Shown piece after piece: positions 9,637 to 17,851 of a DNA stretch of 64,000 nucleotides. The position numbers and the translations under genes are program-made. The notes beneath the pieces were generated by a model, which was not told the DNA's origin, did not search any database, and saw only the letters and a list, made by a program, of their open reading frames with translations. Position 1 is the stretch's first letter, and each line of letters begins with the position of its first letter. The DNA comes from UBA8941 sp963780545 (lineage in GTDB: Archaea; Thermoproteota; Bathyarchaeia; TCS64). Where the stretch lies: the NCBI GenBank assembly GCA_963780545.1, contig CAWACK010000024.1:1-64000 (forward strand), read 5' to 3'.

Positions 9637-9684
9637 TTATAGGAGTAGTGAAGCAATAATCGCTATTCCCTTCTGAATTCTCAT
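9637..9684 (-). pseudogene. Signal-peptide-like segment separated by an in-frame stop
   Basis: ATG at 9684 reads MRIQKGIAIIASLLL and then TAA at 9637-9639, directly followed in frame by the ATG of the phosphoesterase. Basic N-region plus a hydrophobic core is what the anchored enzyme lacks. Either the stop is a mutation or sequence error, or the peptide is a chance leader. Confidence 0.5.
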
Positions 9685-9928
9685 CGAGATTCTAGATTAA
9701 ACCAATAACCCCTTAAGTTATTGGCTTGTGATTTAACCTCACCTCTCGGCTCGAGTGCCCACACCTCTTTTACACATTTCTCCCATCACGGTTTGTGCTT
9801 AGGTTTAGCAACGAACCTATCTACCCTAACTTGAGACGTTGAGGCCTTTCATATCCCGCGCTTTGGCGCACTTGTGCATTTGGTCCACTGGTCCAGGTTC
9901 GCGCACACATCTGGAGCGTGAGCATATG

Positions 9929-10720
9929 CTATGGATTCGACTCGAAGTCGTGGGTTGCCTGATAGTATACCCGTCCTCTCCCATACTCGTAGGTATATGC
10001 GAAGATTCCCCCATCCGTAAAGACTGCCACAGGATCCGCTCCTGGCTGTAAACCGGAAACCGAAGCCTGAGAACTTGGCCCCACGAGGACCGTCTGGTTG
10101 GCGAGAAGAGAGGTGCCGAGTGGATTATTAACCGAAATCACCGCTCGACCCTCAGCGTTGCTGTAAAAGGAGGCTCCCATCCACTCCGCTATCGAAGCTA
10201 AATCGTTCTGCTGAGGGTGCATCGTCCTGTCATTCACCACGAAGTACGGTGGCGTCCCACTGATCAAAACCACTCCTCCGCCCCCATGGATGTAGTTGCT
10301 CAATAACTTTGACTCAGACGGGTTACACACCCAGTAGCAGTCGATGACTACTACACTGTATCCGGAGAGGTCGCTGGGTATCTGCGATGCGCGGTCCACA
10401 CTCAGGTTGTTGTATCTTAACGCGCTTATCACGGATGAGACTAGCCTCGTCCCGTTTAGCGGTGGGTTAAAGTCGACTGGATCTCCTGGGTGCTCTGAGT
10501 TGTAGTCGATCCAGTTCACGTATAGAGCGTGGTTTCCCCCGTTTGCGGCCCAGCGTGCCCCGGCTCCCAGCAGCGTCAGGGAGGGGGTTAACGTGCTCAA
10601 CGTGATCGATGGTGTCTCGGTGTTCTGAACGTTAACGGATAAGGAGAGCACCAGGAATCCCGTGATTGCAATGATGCACGTGATTAAAGCGGCCGCGTAT
10701 GACTTGCTGTCCTCCCTCAT
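9929..10720 (-). CDS. Secreted class I glutamine amidotransferase-like protein
   Basis: Exported protein of about 263 residues, with an N-terminal hydrophobic segment (ITCIIAITGFLVLSLSV, about 13-29) as uncleaved anchor or signal. The mature part has an alternating beta/alpha pattern typical of the class I amidotransferase / ThuA-like fold: NALYVNWIDY-type strand, SGYSVVVIDCYWVCNPSE with Asp/Cys at the elbow position (about 117-131), GGGVVLISGTPPYFV, then a C-terminal YGRGRVYYQATHDFES strand. There is no clear catalytic Cys-His-Glu triad, so it may be a structural or binding homologue. It stops with TAG. Neighbours suggest a cell-surface role. Confidence 0.6.
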   Translation of the reverse strand: MREDSKSYAAALITCIIAITGFLVLSLSVNVQNTETPSITLSTLTPSLTLLGAGARWAANGGNHALYVNWIDYNSEHPGDPVDFNPPLNGTRLVSSVISALRYNNLSVDRASQIPSDLSGYSVVVIDCYWVCNPSESKLLSNYIHGGGGVVLISGTPPYFVVNDRTMHPQQNDLASIAEWMGASFYSNAEGRAVISVNNPLGTSLLANQTVLVGPSSQASVSGLQPGADPVAVFTDGGIFAYTYEYGRGRVYYQATHDFESNP

Positions 10721-11100
10721 GGTTACATCTGCGTGTGATTTCAGGAATATGAGTATCGGTATACGCGATTGAAACCAGGAAAACCCTAAGAAGTAATTGG
10801 ATGTATTAATAATTGCTTTAGTGGGAGGTTAAGTAATGGAAGAAAAGATGTACGGCGATTTAATAAGAGCGCGCGCGAATACCGGTATGATGAGCGACTA
10901 TCCAAAACCAAAAATGCCGGCACATCGTCTAGCAGACTTCCTCCCTAGTTAGCATGTTAAGTGTTAGTTAGTTTAAGCGGATCAGGAACGGGTAACATCG
11001 GATGCCCGAGACGCTGATCATTGAGGAGGTCCAGTTATTTGCCACGTACCTTCGGGGAGAAATCAAGGGCACACGCGCATGAGTAAAATTTTTAAAGTTA
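10721..11100. other. Non-coding gap with CG tract and promoter of the methyltransferase operon
   Basis: No convincing ORF. It holds a CG tract (AGCGCGCGCGAA, about 10868-10879), a second shorter CG motif (ACACGCGCAT, 11071-11080), and the TATA-like element of the downstream operon at 11089-11097. Confidence 0.5.
11089..11097 (+). promoter_or_regulatory. TATA-box-like element of the methyl-transfer operon
   Basis: The TTTTTAAAG element is centred about 26 nt before the ATG at 11119, the usual spacing for leaderless archaeal transcripts. It is too close to serve a start at 11101. This geometry is the reason for choosing the downstream start of the corrinoid protein gene. Confidence 0.5.
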
Positions 11101-11118
11101 ATGAAAAAAACTACACTT

Positions 11119-11772
11119 ATGACTGAAGAAAATATCATCGAGAAGTTAAGGGAATCAATAATATCGCTAGACGAGGAAGGAGCCAAAAAAATAACTGAAC
11201 AAATTATTGACTCCGGGATCGACATTAAGGAAGCGATTGACAAGGGTATAACTGAGGCATCCAGGGTTATTGGAAACAAATTCGAGCGCCAAGAGTATTT
11301 CCTTGGGGAGCTGCTCATCGCGGAGGATATAATCACCGATGCCTTGGGCAAGCTGCTACTCAAGCTACCAAAGGGCGTCGAATCTAGGAAAACTGGGAAA
11401 GTTGTGATAGCAACAGTCTACGGCGATATACACGACATCGGGAAGAATTTGCTGTCGCAGCTTCTCAAGCTTAACAACTTCGAAGTCTACGACCTTGGCA
11501 ACAATGTTCCAAGCATACAGATAGTGAATAAGGCCGTCGAGACAAAGGCAGACGTCGTCGTTCTCTCATCCCTAATGTCCACGACGATGCCATCGCAGAA
11601 GGAGGTGATAGACATGCTGAAGGCCTTCGGGTGGCGGGATAAGTTTAAGGTGATAATCGGCGGGGGGTCCACAAGCCCCGAATGGAAGAGTGAGATAGAG
11701 GCGGATGGATGGGGCGAGACCGCCTGGGACGGTGTTAAGCTAATTGGGAAGCTTATAGGAGCTGAGGCGTAA
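11119..11772 (+). CDS. Methylamine-type corrinoid protein (MtmC/MtbC-like)
   Basis: Cobalamin-binding methyl carrier that accepts a methyl group from its partner methyltransferase and passes it to a second methyltransferase. An N-terminal helical cap domain is followed by a Rossmann-like B12 domain with the base-off/His-on motif DIHDIG; the cobalt-ligating His is near residue 105 from this start. The SSLMSTTM block and IGGGS loop are also present. The length of about 217 residues is normal for MtmC/MtbC/MttC. The start at 11119 is preferred over 11101 from promoter spacing and family N-terminus (MTEENIIEKL). The stop TAA overlaps the next ATG (TAATG), so it is coupled to the MtmB-like gene. 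Confidence 0.9.
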   Translation: MTEENIIEKLRESIISLDEEGAKKITEQIIDSGIDIKEAIDKGITEASRVIGNKFERQEYFLGELLIAEDIITDALGKLLLKLPKGVESRKTGKVVIATVYGDIHDIGKNLLSQLLKLNNFEVYDLGNNVPSIQIVNKAVETKADVVVLSSLMSTTMPSQKEVIDMLKAFGWRDKFKVIIGGGSTSPEWKSEIEADGWGETAWDGVKLIGKLIGAEA

Positions 11773-13160
11773 TGCCGGTGCCACCGTGGAGAATAACATC
11801 GGTGCTGAGCCGAGCCGAGGAAGGGCCCCTAATATTTGAGAGGGATTTCGACCGGAAGGTGCTGATGCCTAACATAAAAAGGGTTGTGAAGGAATACGAC
11901 CTAAAATTCGACCCCGAAATCCCGATTCCCTCCGACGACTCGCTCGCTAAAGACGTCTGGAGAGCCGGCGTAGATCTCTTCCTCTCCGTTGGCACCTTCT
12001 GCACCTCGACGAGCAGGCGGATGCTCTTCACGGATGAGGATCTTAAGGAGGCACTGTGGAACTACCACCAACAAATTGAGATCGGTGAAGGGCAGAACAG
12101 GAAGATCTGGTCGTCTAGGCGGGTTGAGAGCAAGAATTATCCGGGCTGCCTGTTCACCCCGGTGGGGGTTCGATGCTCGGAGGAGAACTTCGTCCACATG
12201 CTCATGGCGTATATGCAGGAGCCGCTAGCCGACGGTGTATCAACCCCCATACTGGAGAAGATTGAAGGCCAATACGCTAAGACATACTCACCCTTCGAAC
12301 AACAGGGCGGCGTGGTTCATGCACAATACTCCCGTCAAGCGGCCGTCAGGGTCGGTAGACCAGGATTGCCGGTGGTTCTGACTGGAACGGCCCTATCCGC
12401 AGCATCTCAGATCGCTTCAAGCGACCAGATGTGGGGCGCCCGAACCTCCGACCTTAGACTCGTCTCTATCATCAGCGAGCTCAAAACTGACTACGACCTG
12501 TTGAATAAGGCTCTGCACTTCAGGCAATTTGGTGGAAATGTGGGGACGCTTACGAGCCCATTATTCGGGGCCTACGCCGGCATCGAGGGCACGACTGTTC
12601 TAGGCATCGCCTCACATCTCCAGGGGCTGATGGTCAACCAGGGTGATTTCACGTGCTACTTCCCAGTTCATATGAGATACGTTAACAACACGAGCAGGGA
12701 GATGCTCTGGCTTGTGAGTCTGACTTACCAGGCTCTAGCCGAGAACTCTAACCTCATCTCCGCTTCGAACGGCTTCGCGGTGGCTGGGCCATGCACAGAT
12801 ATGGTTCTATACGAAGCTAGTCTTCACGGGATAGTCAGCGCCGTCTCCGGCTCAGCTGTGCTTTGGGAGATAGCGTCGGCTATGAACAAGCAGTTTGAGC
12901 GCACGACCCCTATGGAGGCTAGAATGGCTTGTGAGACCGGGTTAGCAGCGATAAACTCTGAGCTGAAGCGGTCAGACGTCAATGAGATCGTTAAAACCAT
13001 CCTCCCGAAATACGAGAACAGATTCAATGATCCCCCATTCGGCAAATCGTTCCCCGAATGCTACGACGTCAAAACCCTGAAGCCATCCACCGAGTATTTG
13101 GAGCTATACAAAAAGATCAAAAAAGAGCTCGAGGAGCTAGGGCTACACTATTTCTATTAA
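11772..13160 (+). CDS. MtmB-family corrinoid methyltransferase lacking pyrrolysine
   Basis: Homologue of monomethylamine:corrinoid methyltransferase MtmB, nearly the same length (462 residues against about 458). From memory of the MtmB sequence, several blocks align: the FWRAG..LLxxG..CT..R segment near 63-83, VGRPGLPVV near 194-202, VHMRYVNNTSRE, AGPCTDMxLxEAS, and the C-terminal GKSFPECYDVKTLKPSTEY. In classical MtmB the amber-encoded pyrrolysine is residue 202 in GVOGPETS; here the aligned residue is Val202 (GTT at 12375-12377). No in-frame TAG occurs, so this is a non-Pyl member. The methyl donor is therefore uncertain and may not be monomethylamine. It overlaps the corrinoid gene and precedes the activator gene, giving a complete donor-side module. 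Confidence 0.9.
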   Translation: MPVPPWRITSVLSRAEEGPLIFERDFDRKVLMPNIKRVVKEYDLKFDPEIPIPSDDSLAKDVWRAGVDLFLSVGTFCTSTSRRMLFTDEDLKEALWNYHQQIEIGEGQNRKIWSSRRVESKNYPGCLFTPVGVRCSEENFVHMLMAYMQEPLADGVSTPILEKIEGQYAKTYSPFEQQGGVVHAQYSRQAAVRVGRPGLPVVLTGTALSAASQIASSDQMWGARTSDLRLVSIISELKTDYDLLNKALHFRQFGGNVGTLTSPLFGAYAGIEGTTVLGIASHLQGLMVNQGDFTCYFPVHMRYVNNTSREMLWLVSLTYQALAENSNLISASNGFAVAGPCTDMVLYEASLHGIVSAVSGSAVLWEIASAMNKQFERTTPMEARMACETGLAAINSELKRSDVNEIVKTILPKYENRFNDPPFGKSFPECYDVKTLKPSTEYLELYKKIKKELEELGLHYFY

Positions 13161-13161
13161 A

Positions 13162-13169
13162 GAGCGCGC
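13162..13169. repeat. CG tract in the 15-nt gap of the methyltransferase operon
   Basis: GAGCGCGC(A) lies between the MtmB-like stop (13160) and the activator ATG (13176), showing that even intra-operon gaps can carry the motif. Confidence 0.5.
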
Positions 13170-13175
13170 AAGCAG

Positions 13176-15065
13176 ATGAATAAATACGAAAATGAACGAG
13201 ATGTGAAAATAGTCTTCGAACCTGACGGAAACAAAGTAACAATCTCCCCAGGATCAAACATATTCGAAGCCGCAAACAAGGCTGGAAATAAAATTCGGTT
13301 TGAGTGCGGTGGAAAAGGCACATGTGGAAAGTGCAGAGTGATAATCAGGGATAGAGAAGCAATAACCGAGCTAACTAAATACGAGAAGAACCAACTCTCC
13401 CCCTCCGAGATCCAGTCAGGCTACAGGCTTGCATGTCAAACAGCCGCGAAGGAAAACGTCGTGGTATTTGTGCCACCCGAGAGCAGAGTAGAGTCGCGCA
13501 GGATCCAGACAACAGGATTCGAGAAGCGCATCAAGATCAACCCCTTGATCCAAAAATTTCACTTCAGGGTACCCAAGCCCACTTTAGATGATCCTAGGTC
13601 AGATTTCGAGAGGCTCATCGAATCCCTGCGATCCGAGTACAACCTCAGCATACGGGACATCAAAATCGAGTTGCTGAGGGAGCTGCCCAGCATCCTGCGA
13701 AGGGCGGATTGGGACGTAACGGTTACCACATGGAGTAGGAGACGTGTGATAGCGGTCGAGAGCGGAGACACTTCCCTGAGCGTCTACGGCTCAGCGATTG
13801 ACATCGGGACATCTAAAATCGTCGTGCATGTAGTAGATTTGATAAAAGGCGAGACTAGGGGAGTCGGGTCCGTCGAGAATCCCCAGATCATCTACGGCGA
13901 GGACCTGCTGACCCGAATATCTCACGCAATCACAAACAACGAGGGGCGTAAAGCTCTGCAGGATTTGATCATCAAGGGCATAAATGAGGCTCTAAAGATC
14001 GCCTGCGACGAGGCTAAACTAGAAGCAGATAACATCTACGAGGCGACCATGGTGGGTAACACTGCCATGCATCACTTCCTTCTAGGGATAGAGCCCAGAT
14101 ACCTCGCCACCTCCCCCTTCACGCCTGCCGTAAAGATGCCAGTTGACGTCGATGCGTCGACGCTGAATCTGGGGCTGAATAGAAACGGCAACGTCCACGT
14201 CCTCCCAGTCATAGCGGGGTTCGTTGGGGCCGACGCCGTGGGCGATGTCCTCTCAAGTGGGATCTGTAGATCAAGGGACATCTCACTGCTACTCGACATC
14301 GGCACAAACACGGAGCTATTCGTGGGAAACGAGGAAGATGTAATCTCCTGCTCCTGCGCCTCAGGCCCCGCGTTCGAGGGCGGCCACATCAAGCACGGCA
14401 TGAAAGCCGTGACCGGAGCAATAGAGAGGATATCCATAAACCCGGAATCATACGAGGTCGAGTACGAGACCATCGATAAAGCGAAGCCAAGAGGATTGTG
14501 CGGCTCCGCTGTAATCGACATCATCGCGGAGATGTTCAAAATCGGAATGATCGATAACAGGGGAAGATTTAACTCCAACGTCAGGACCGAAAAACTGAGA
14601 AAAAACGAAAACGTTGATGAGTTTGTGCTTGTCCCAGGTGAAAACTCCGCCACGGGACGCGACATCGTGTTCACACAGAAGGACATCACCGAGGTCCAAC
14701 TAGCCAAGTCCGCGATCTACACGGGCTGCCACATTCTGATGAAGAGAAAAGAGGTGAGAGAGAAGGATCTGAAGCACATCATGATCGCCGGAGCATTCGG
14801 GAACTACATCAGCCCCAAGAATGCGAAGACCATCGGCCTTGTACCAGATGTGCCAAACGAGAGGATAAAGTTCCTAGGCAACACAGCCATCATGGGGGCT
14901 AAGATGGCACTCGTCTCCAAGGAGGCCAGAGGGCAGGCAAGCAAGATATCGAGAAAAGTCAAATACTTAGAGCTCTCGATTGACCCAGACTTCAGATCGG
15001 AGTTCGCCTCAGCGCTCTTCATACCTCATAGAGTTCAGAGTAGGTTCACCTCTGAGAAGAATTAG
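13176..15065 (+). CDS. Corrinoid-protein reductive activator (RACo/RamA-like, 2Fe-2S + ASKHA)
   Basis: ATP-dependent reductive activator that returns inactive Co(II) corrinoid to Co(I). The N-terminal plant-type [2Fe-2S] ferredoxin domain has ligands C44, C50, C53 (ECGGKGTCGKC) and C87 (RLACQ), followed by a linker domain. The C-terminal ASKHA-fold ATPase (DUF4445) has phosphate-loop blocks AIDIGTSK, TMVGNTAMHH, LLLDIGTNTE and IAGAFGNY. The 2Fe-2S cluster is N-terminal as in RACo of the CO-dehydrogenase system. Methanogen RamA instead carries a C-terminal cluster of the 4Fe-4S type. The gene follows mtmB-like by 15 nt, so it most likely serves this corrinoid protein. 629 residues; the stop is TAG. 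Confidence 0.9.
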   Translation: MNKYENERDVKIVFEPDGNKVTISPGSNIFEAANKAGNKIRFECGGKGTCGKCRVIIRDREAITELTKYEKNQLSPSEIQSGYRLACQTAAKENVVVFVPPESRVESRRIQTTGFEKRIKINPLIQKFHFRVPKPTLDDPRSDFERLIESLRSEYNLSIRDIKIELLRELPSILRRADWDVTVTTWSRRRVIAVESGDTSLSVYGSAIDIGTSKIVVHVVDLIKGETRGVGSVENPQIIYGEDLLTRISHAITNNEGRKALQDLIIKGINEALKIACDEAKLEADNIYEATMVGNTAMHHFLLGIEPRYLATSPFTPAVKMPVDVDASTLNLGLNRNGNVHVLPVIAGFVGADAVGDVLSSGICRSRDISLLLDIGTNTELFVGNEEDVISCSCASGPAFEGGHIKHGMKAVTGAIERISINPESYEVEYETIDKAKPRGLCGSAVIDIIAEMFKIGMIDNRGRFNSNVRTEKLRKNENVDEFVLVPGENSATGRDIVFTQKDITEVQLAKSAIYTGCHILMKRKEVREKDLKHIMIAGAFGNYISPKNAKTIGLVPDVPNERIKFLGNTAIMGAKMALVSKEARGQASKISRKVKYLELSIDPDFRSEFASALFIPHRVQSRFTSEKN

Positions 15066-15155
15066 AAGTTCAAATCCGGGCGCCTAGTATCAGACTGGTA
15101 CGTGATTTATCTATAAAGAGAACATTTATTCTCAGGACAATCATAGGGATGAAAA

Positions 15156-15446
15156 ATGAGATTACTTGACCACTTCTCCAAATTTGAAAAAATGCCTACC
15201 GTACCTATTCTGGGGTACAACGCCTTAAAACCCACCGATCTGAAAACGACAGAATGCTTATTCGACCCTGAAAAGCACGTTAAGCTCGTCAAATTCATCC
15301 AACACGAACTAGAACCAGATGCCGCCCTACCTCTGCTGGATCTGACCGTCGAGGCACAAACAATGGGCGCGGAGGTCGTTTACCCAGAGTACGATGCCCC
15401 GAGGATTGAGGGAAGCATCGAAATCAAAAACGTGGTTCAGACCTAG
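15156..15446 (+). CDS. MtaA/MtbA-like methyltransferase, N-terminal part up to an in-frame amber codon
   Basis: First 96 codons of a uroporphyrinogen-decarboxylase-fold methyltransferase. It ends at TAG (15444-15446), after which the same frame continues without break to 16130. Segments such as PILGYNALKPTDL and DLTVEAQTMGAEV match the N-terminal half of the MtaA/MtbA family. Because no frame change is needed, the natural reading is a single gene of 324 codons with one amber codon at position 97. It could be a nonsense mutation, a sequence error, or translational readthrough. A TATA-like stretch (TTTATCTATAAAG) lies about 40 nt upstream, suggesting its own promoter. Confidence 0.75.
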   Translation: MRLLDHFSKFEKMPTVPILGYNALKPTDLKTTECLFDPEKHVKLVKFIQHELEPDAALPLLDLTVEAQTMGAEVVYPEYDAPRIEGSIEIKNVVQT

Positions 15447-16130
15447 GTTAAGAACAGGATAGCAACGATGGTTGAGACGGCTGAGAAGCTGAAAAACTCG
15501 ATACCAGACACACCCATAGGATTTTACGTGACGGGTCCGTTTACTGTCGCTGGGCAGATTGTAGGTGTCGATAAACTCGTAAAAAGCATGATAAGAGACC
15601 CTAAGGCCGTTATCTCCCTCCTAGAGATCATCACACCCGAGTGCCTCACGTACGCTAGGGGGCTCGAGGAGGCGGGCATAGATTTCCTGGTAATGCCTGA
15701 ACCCTCCTCGAGCCTTATCTCAGCTGAGCAGTTCAAGAAATTCTCGCAACCCTATCTTCGGAGGATAATATCCTCAGTTAAATTAGATACGGTTCTGCAC
15801 ATCTGTGGGAGATCTAGCCACCTGATCCGGTTGTTACCTGAAACCGAAGCTGCGGGTATAAGCATCGACCACAACGTATCGATGACTAAGGCCGTGTCAG
15901 AGGTTCCAGGTGACACCCTTGTCTTTGGAAACTACCCACCATCTAATCTGGTGTTTGAGGACATCTCGACTATCAGAGCAAACGTTGCTAGAATGCTGAT
16001 GGATGTTAAGGATCATGGAAATGTTGTCTCAAGCACTGGCTGCGACATTCCCTCCAACGCCCCGATGATTAATATTGAAGCTTTTATTAAATCGTCAAAA
16101 GAGATTAAGAATCGGCATGAATCATCCTGA
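15447..16130 (+). CDS. MtaA/MtbA-like zinc methylcobamide methyltransferase, C-terminal part
   Basis: In-frame continuation after the amber codon; the first ATG is at 15468. TIM-barrel family of MtaA/MtbA and UroD. GFYVTGPFTVAGQIVG matches the GPFT block. The zinc site H-x-C...C of the methyltransferase subgroup is visible as LHICG and SSTGCD, which separates it from true UroD enzymes. It would transfer the methyl group from the corrinoid protein to a thiol or another acceptor. In methanogens that is coenzyme M; nothing here shows that the organism makes coenzyme M. Position directly after the activator gene supports membership of the methyl-transfer module. The stop is TGA. Confidence 0.8.
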   Translation, partial: VKNRIATMVETAEKLKNSIPDTPIGFYVTGPFTVAGQIVGVDKLVKSMIRDPKAVISLLEIITPECLTYARGLEEAGIDFLVMPEPSSSLISAEQFKKFSQPYLRRIISSVKLDTVLHICGRSSHLIRLLPETEAAGISIDHNVSMTKAVSEVPGDTLVFGNYPPSNLVFEDISTIRANVARMLMDVKDHGNVVSSTGCDIPSNAPMINIEAFIKSSKEIKNRHESS

Positions 16131-16261
16131 GCAAGCACTGTTAACTTTTGAATGATTCAGCTATATCCAAATTTCAGTTAAAATTTCATACATGTGACTT
16201 CCAGATGCTATTTTTAGAGCGGGGGATATGGATAAAAGAGCTGGGGACCGGTTTTCGTATT

Positions 16262-16795
16262 ATGAGAATACTTGCACTGGTCGGAAGTCCCCGCCGTGGA
16301 GGAAACACGGACCTGCTCGTAGACGCTGCTCTAGCAGAAGTCGAGAAGCGGGGCCACATCGGGAAGAAACTGCACCTCTACGACTACGAGATAAAGCCAT
16401 GTGTCGACTGCCATGCCTGCAAGAAGGGTGAGCTTGCATGCATTCTCAAGGACGACATGCCGAAGATCTATGAGGAGATAGATGCTGCAGGCGCTCTAAT
16501 AATCGGTACACCCATCTACTGGTATGGACCCACAGCAAAGATGAAGCTCCTAATCGACCGCCTTCGTCCATATGTCGAAAACCGTCGCCTCGACGGCAAG
16601 AGGACGTTCCTCATTGCCCCCTCCGAGGAGGGCCCAAGCGCTTGCAAGCCTCTCATAGATAGTCTTAAGATGAGTTTCAGGTACCTCGGGCTCGTCTATG
16701 GCGGTAAGGCGCTGATAACAGCCAACGAGAAAGGCGAGGTTGCAGGGAAGCCTGATGAGATGGCGAAGGCGCGCCTCCTGCTGTCAGGACTTTAA
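16262..16795 (+). CDS. NADPH-dependent FMN reductase / iron-sulfur flavoprotein-like
   Basis: Flavodoxin-fold oxidoreductase of about 178 residues. The FMN phosphate-binding loop GSPRRGGNTD is at the N-terminus, a CVDCHACKKGELAC cysteine cluster follows near residues 45-58 as in ISF-type flavoproteins, and GTPIYWYGPTAKMK is the second FMN contact. A frame extending upstream to 16148 exists, but the ATG at 16262 starts right at the MRILALVGSPR family N-terminus. It follows the methyl-transfer genes on the same strand and could feed electrons to the corrinoid activator; that link is inferred from context only. Confidence 0.85.
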   Translation: MRILALVGSPRRGGNTDLLVDAALAEVEKRGHIGKKLHLYDYEIKPCVDCHACKKGELACILKDDMPKIYEEIDAAGALIIGTPIYWYGPTAKMKLLIDRLRPYVENRRLDGKRTFLIAPSEEGPSACKPLIDSLKMSFRYLGLVYGGKALITANEKGEVAGKPDEMAKARLLLSGL

Positions 16796-16798
16796 AGT

Positions 16799-16813
16799 TC
16801 GCGCACGCGAATA
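16799..16813. repeat. CG tract filling the gap between two convergent stop codons
   Basis: TTCGCGCACGCGAAT occupies almost the whole 18-bp gap between the flavoprotein stop (16795) and the VOC-protein stop (16814). It is nearly palindromic (TTCGCG...CGCGAA), so it could form a short hairpin in either transcript. Confidence 0.6.
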
Positions 16814-17692
16814 TTATTTTCTTTCATATGCTCGCTTCAGAGCCTCAACATCAATTTTCTTCATTTTAAGGAACGCCTCCGTCACTCGAGCAACTTTCTC
16901 TTCGTCCTTGTCCCTAAGCATCTCATCCATAACAGTGGGAACAATCTGCCACGAGAGACCATACTTGTCTTTAAGCCATCCACATTGCTCCGCCTTCGGG
17001 TCATCAGAGAGCTTTCCCCAATAGTAGTCTACCTCATCTTGAGATTCGCATTTGACAACAAATGAGATGGCCTCATTGAAGGAAAAGCCATGCTGATGAG
17101 CGCTATCCATAGCCGCGAAATCCTGGCCATCAAGCGTGAAAGCAACGTGCTGCACCGAGCCCTCCCTATCAGGCTCCATACCCTTACCGTAGCGGAGAAT
17201 ATCGCCAACTTTTGCGTCGTGAAACACCGATGCGTAAAAGTTGACAGCCTCCTCAGTCTTACCACATACACCGCCGACAAACATCAGCGTCGGAGTGATC
17301 CTCTGTCCGAGTCGCCTAGTGAACATCAGCTGCCACGAGACCCCGTACCTGTCCTCCACCCAGCCATATTTTTCGCTGAAAGTGTATTCGCCAAGCCCCA
17401 TCCGCACTACGCCCTTCTTGGTGAGTTCCCCCCATAACACATCGACCTCACCCTCCGTGTCGCAGGCGACGAGAAACGAAATCGATGGATTAAGTTTGAA
17501 ATATGGGCCTGTGCTGATGAGGTAGAATACCTGCCCAAAAAGTTCCAGTGTGAAGAGTACGGCCGAACCCGAAGGCGTGTTACGCAGCTTTACCCTGTTC
17601 ACAATTTTCGTACCTCTGAAGATGGAGGCGTAGAACTCGGCCGCCTCCTCAGCCTCAGTATCGAACCACAAATGCGGTATGATTTTCTGCAT
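16814..17692 (-). CDS. VOC superfamily protein, tandem PhnB-like domains
   Basis: Two PhnB / 3-demethylubiquinone methyltransferase-like VOC domains in tandem. The first is at about 1-130 (HLWFDTEAEEAAEFYASIF) and the second at about 135-265 (LMFVGGVCGKTEEAVNFYASVF). Each half contains the paired beta-alpha-beta-beta-beta pattern and a WQLMFT / WQIVPT strand. Such proteins are often metal-binding or resistance-type proteins of unassigned reaction. It starts with ATG at 17692 and stops with TAA. No partner gene suggests a pathway. Confidence 0.85.
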   Translation of the reverse strand: MQKIIPHLWFDTEAEEAAEFYASIFRGTKIVNRVKLRNTPSGSAVLFTLELFGQVFYLISTGPYFKLNPSISFLVACDTEGEVDVLWGELTKKGVVRMGLGEYTFSEKYGWVEDRYGVSWQLMFTRRLGQRITPTLMFVGGVCGKTEEAVNFYASVFHDAKVGDILRYGKGMEPDREGSVQHVAFTLDGQDFAAMDSAHQHGFSFNEAISFVVKCESQDEVDYYWGKLSDDPKAEQCGWLKDKYGLSWQIVPTVMDEMLRDKDEEKVARVTEAFLKMKKIDVEALKRAYERK

Positions 17693-17823
17693 GATGATGC
17701 TTTGGATCTCGTGTTTATTAAGTCAAATTAAATAACTCATGTGATTCGTACTCAAAACTCTGACTCGCGCACGCTTGCTGTAGGAATATTTCTCGTCAAC
17801 AATTCATATTTATGAAATATCAT

Positions 17824-17833
17824 AGCGCGCGCG
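17824..17833. repeat. Intergenic alternating CG tract
   Basis: AGCGCGCGCG, 20 nt downstream of the coiled-coil membrane protein gene's stop. A second related motif (TCGCGCACGC) lies at 17765-17774. Confidence 0.55.
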
Positions 17834-17851
17834 ACGCTTACGAACCTTGAG

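Noticed and set aside
15060..15090. tRNA-like T-arm (TTCAAATCCGGGCG)
   Set aside because: No complementary T-stem or acceptor stem around it; it is the 3' end of the activator gene.
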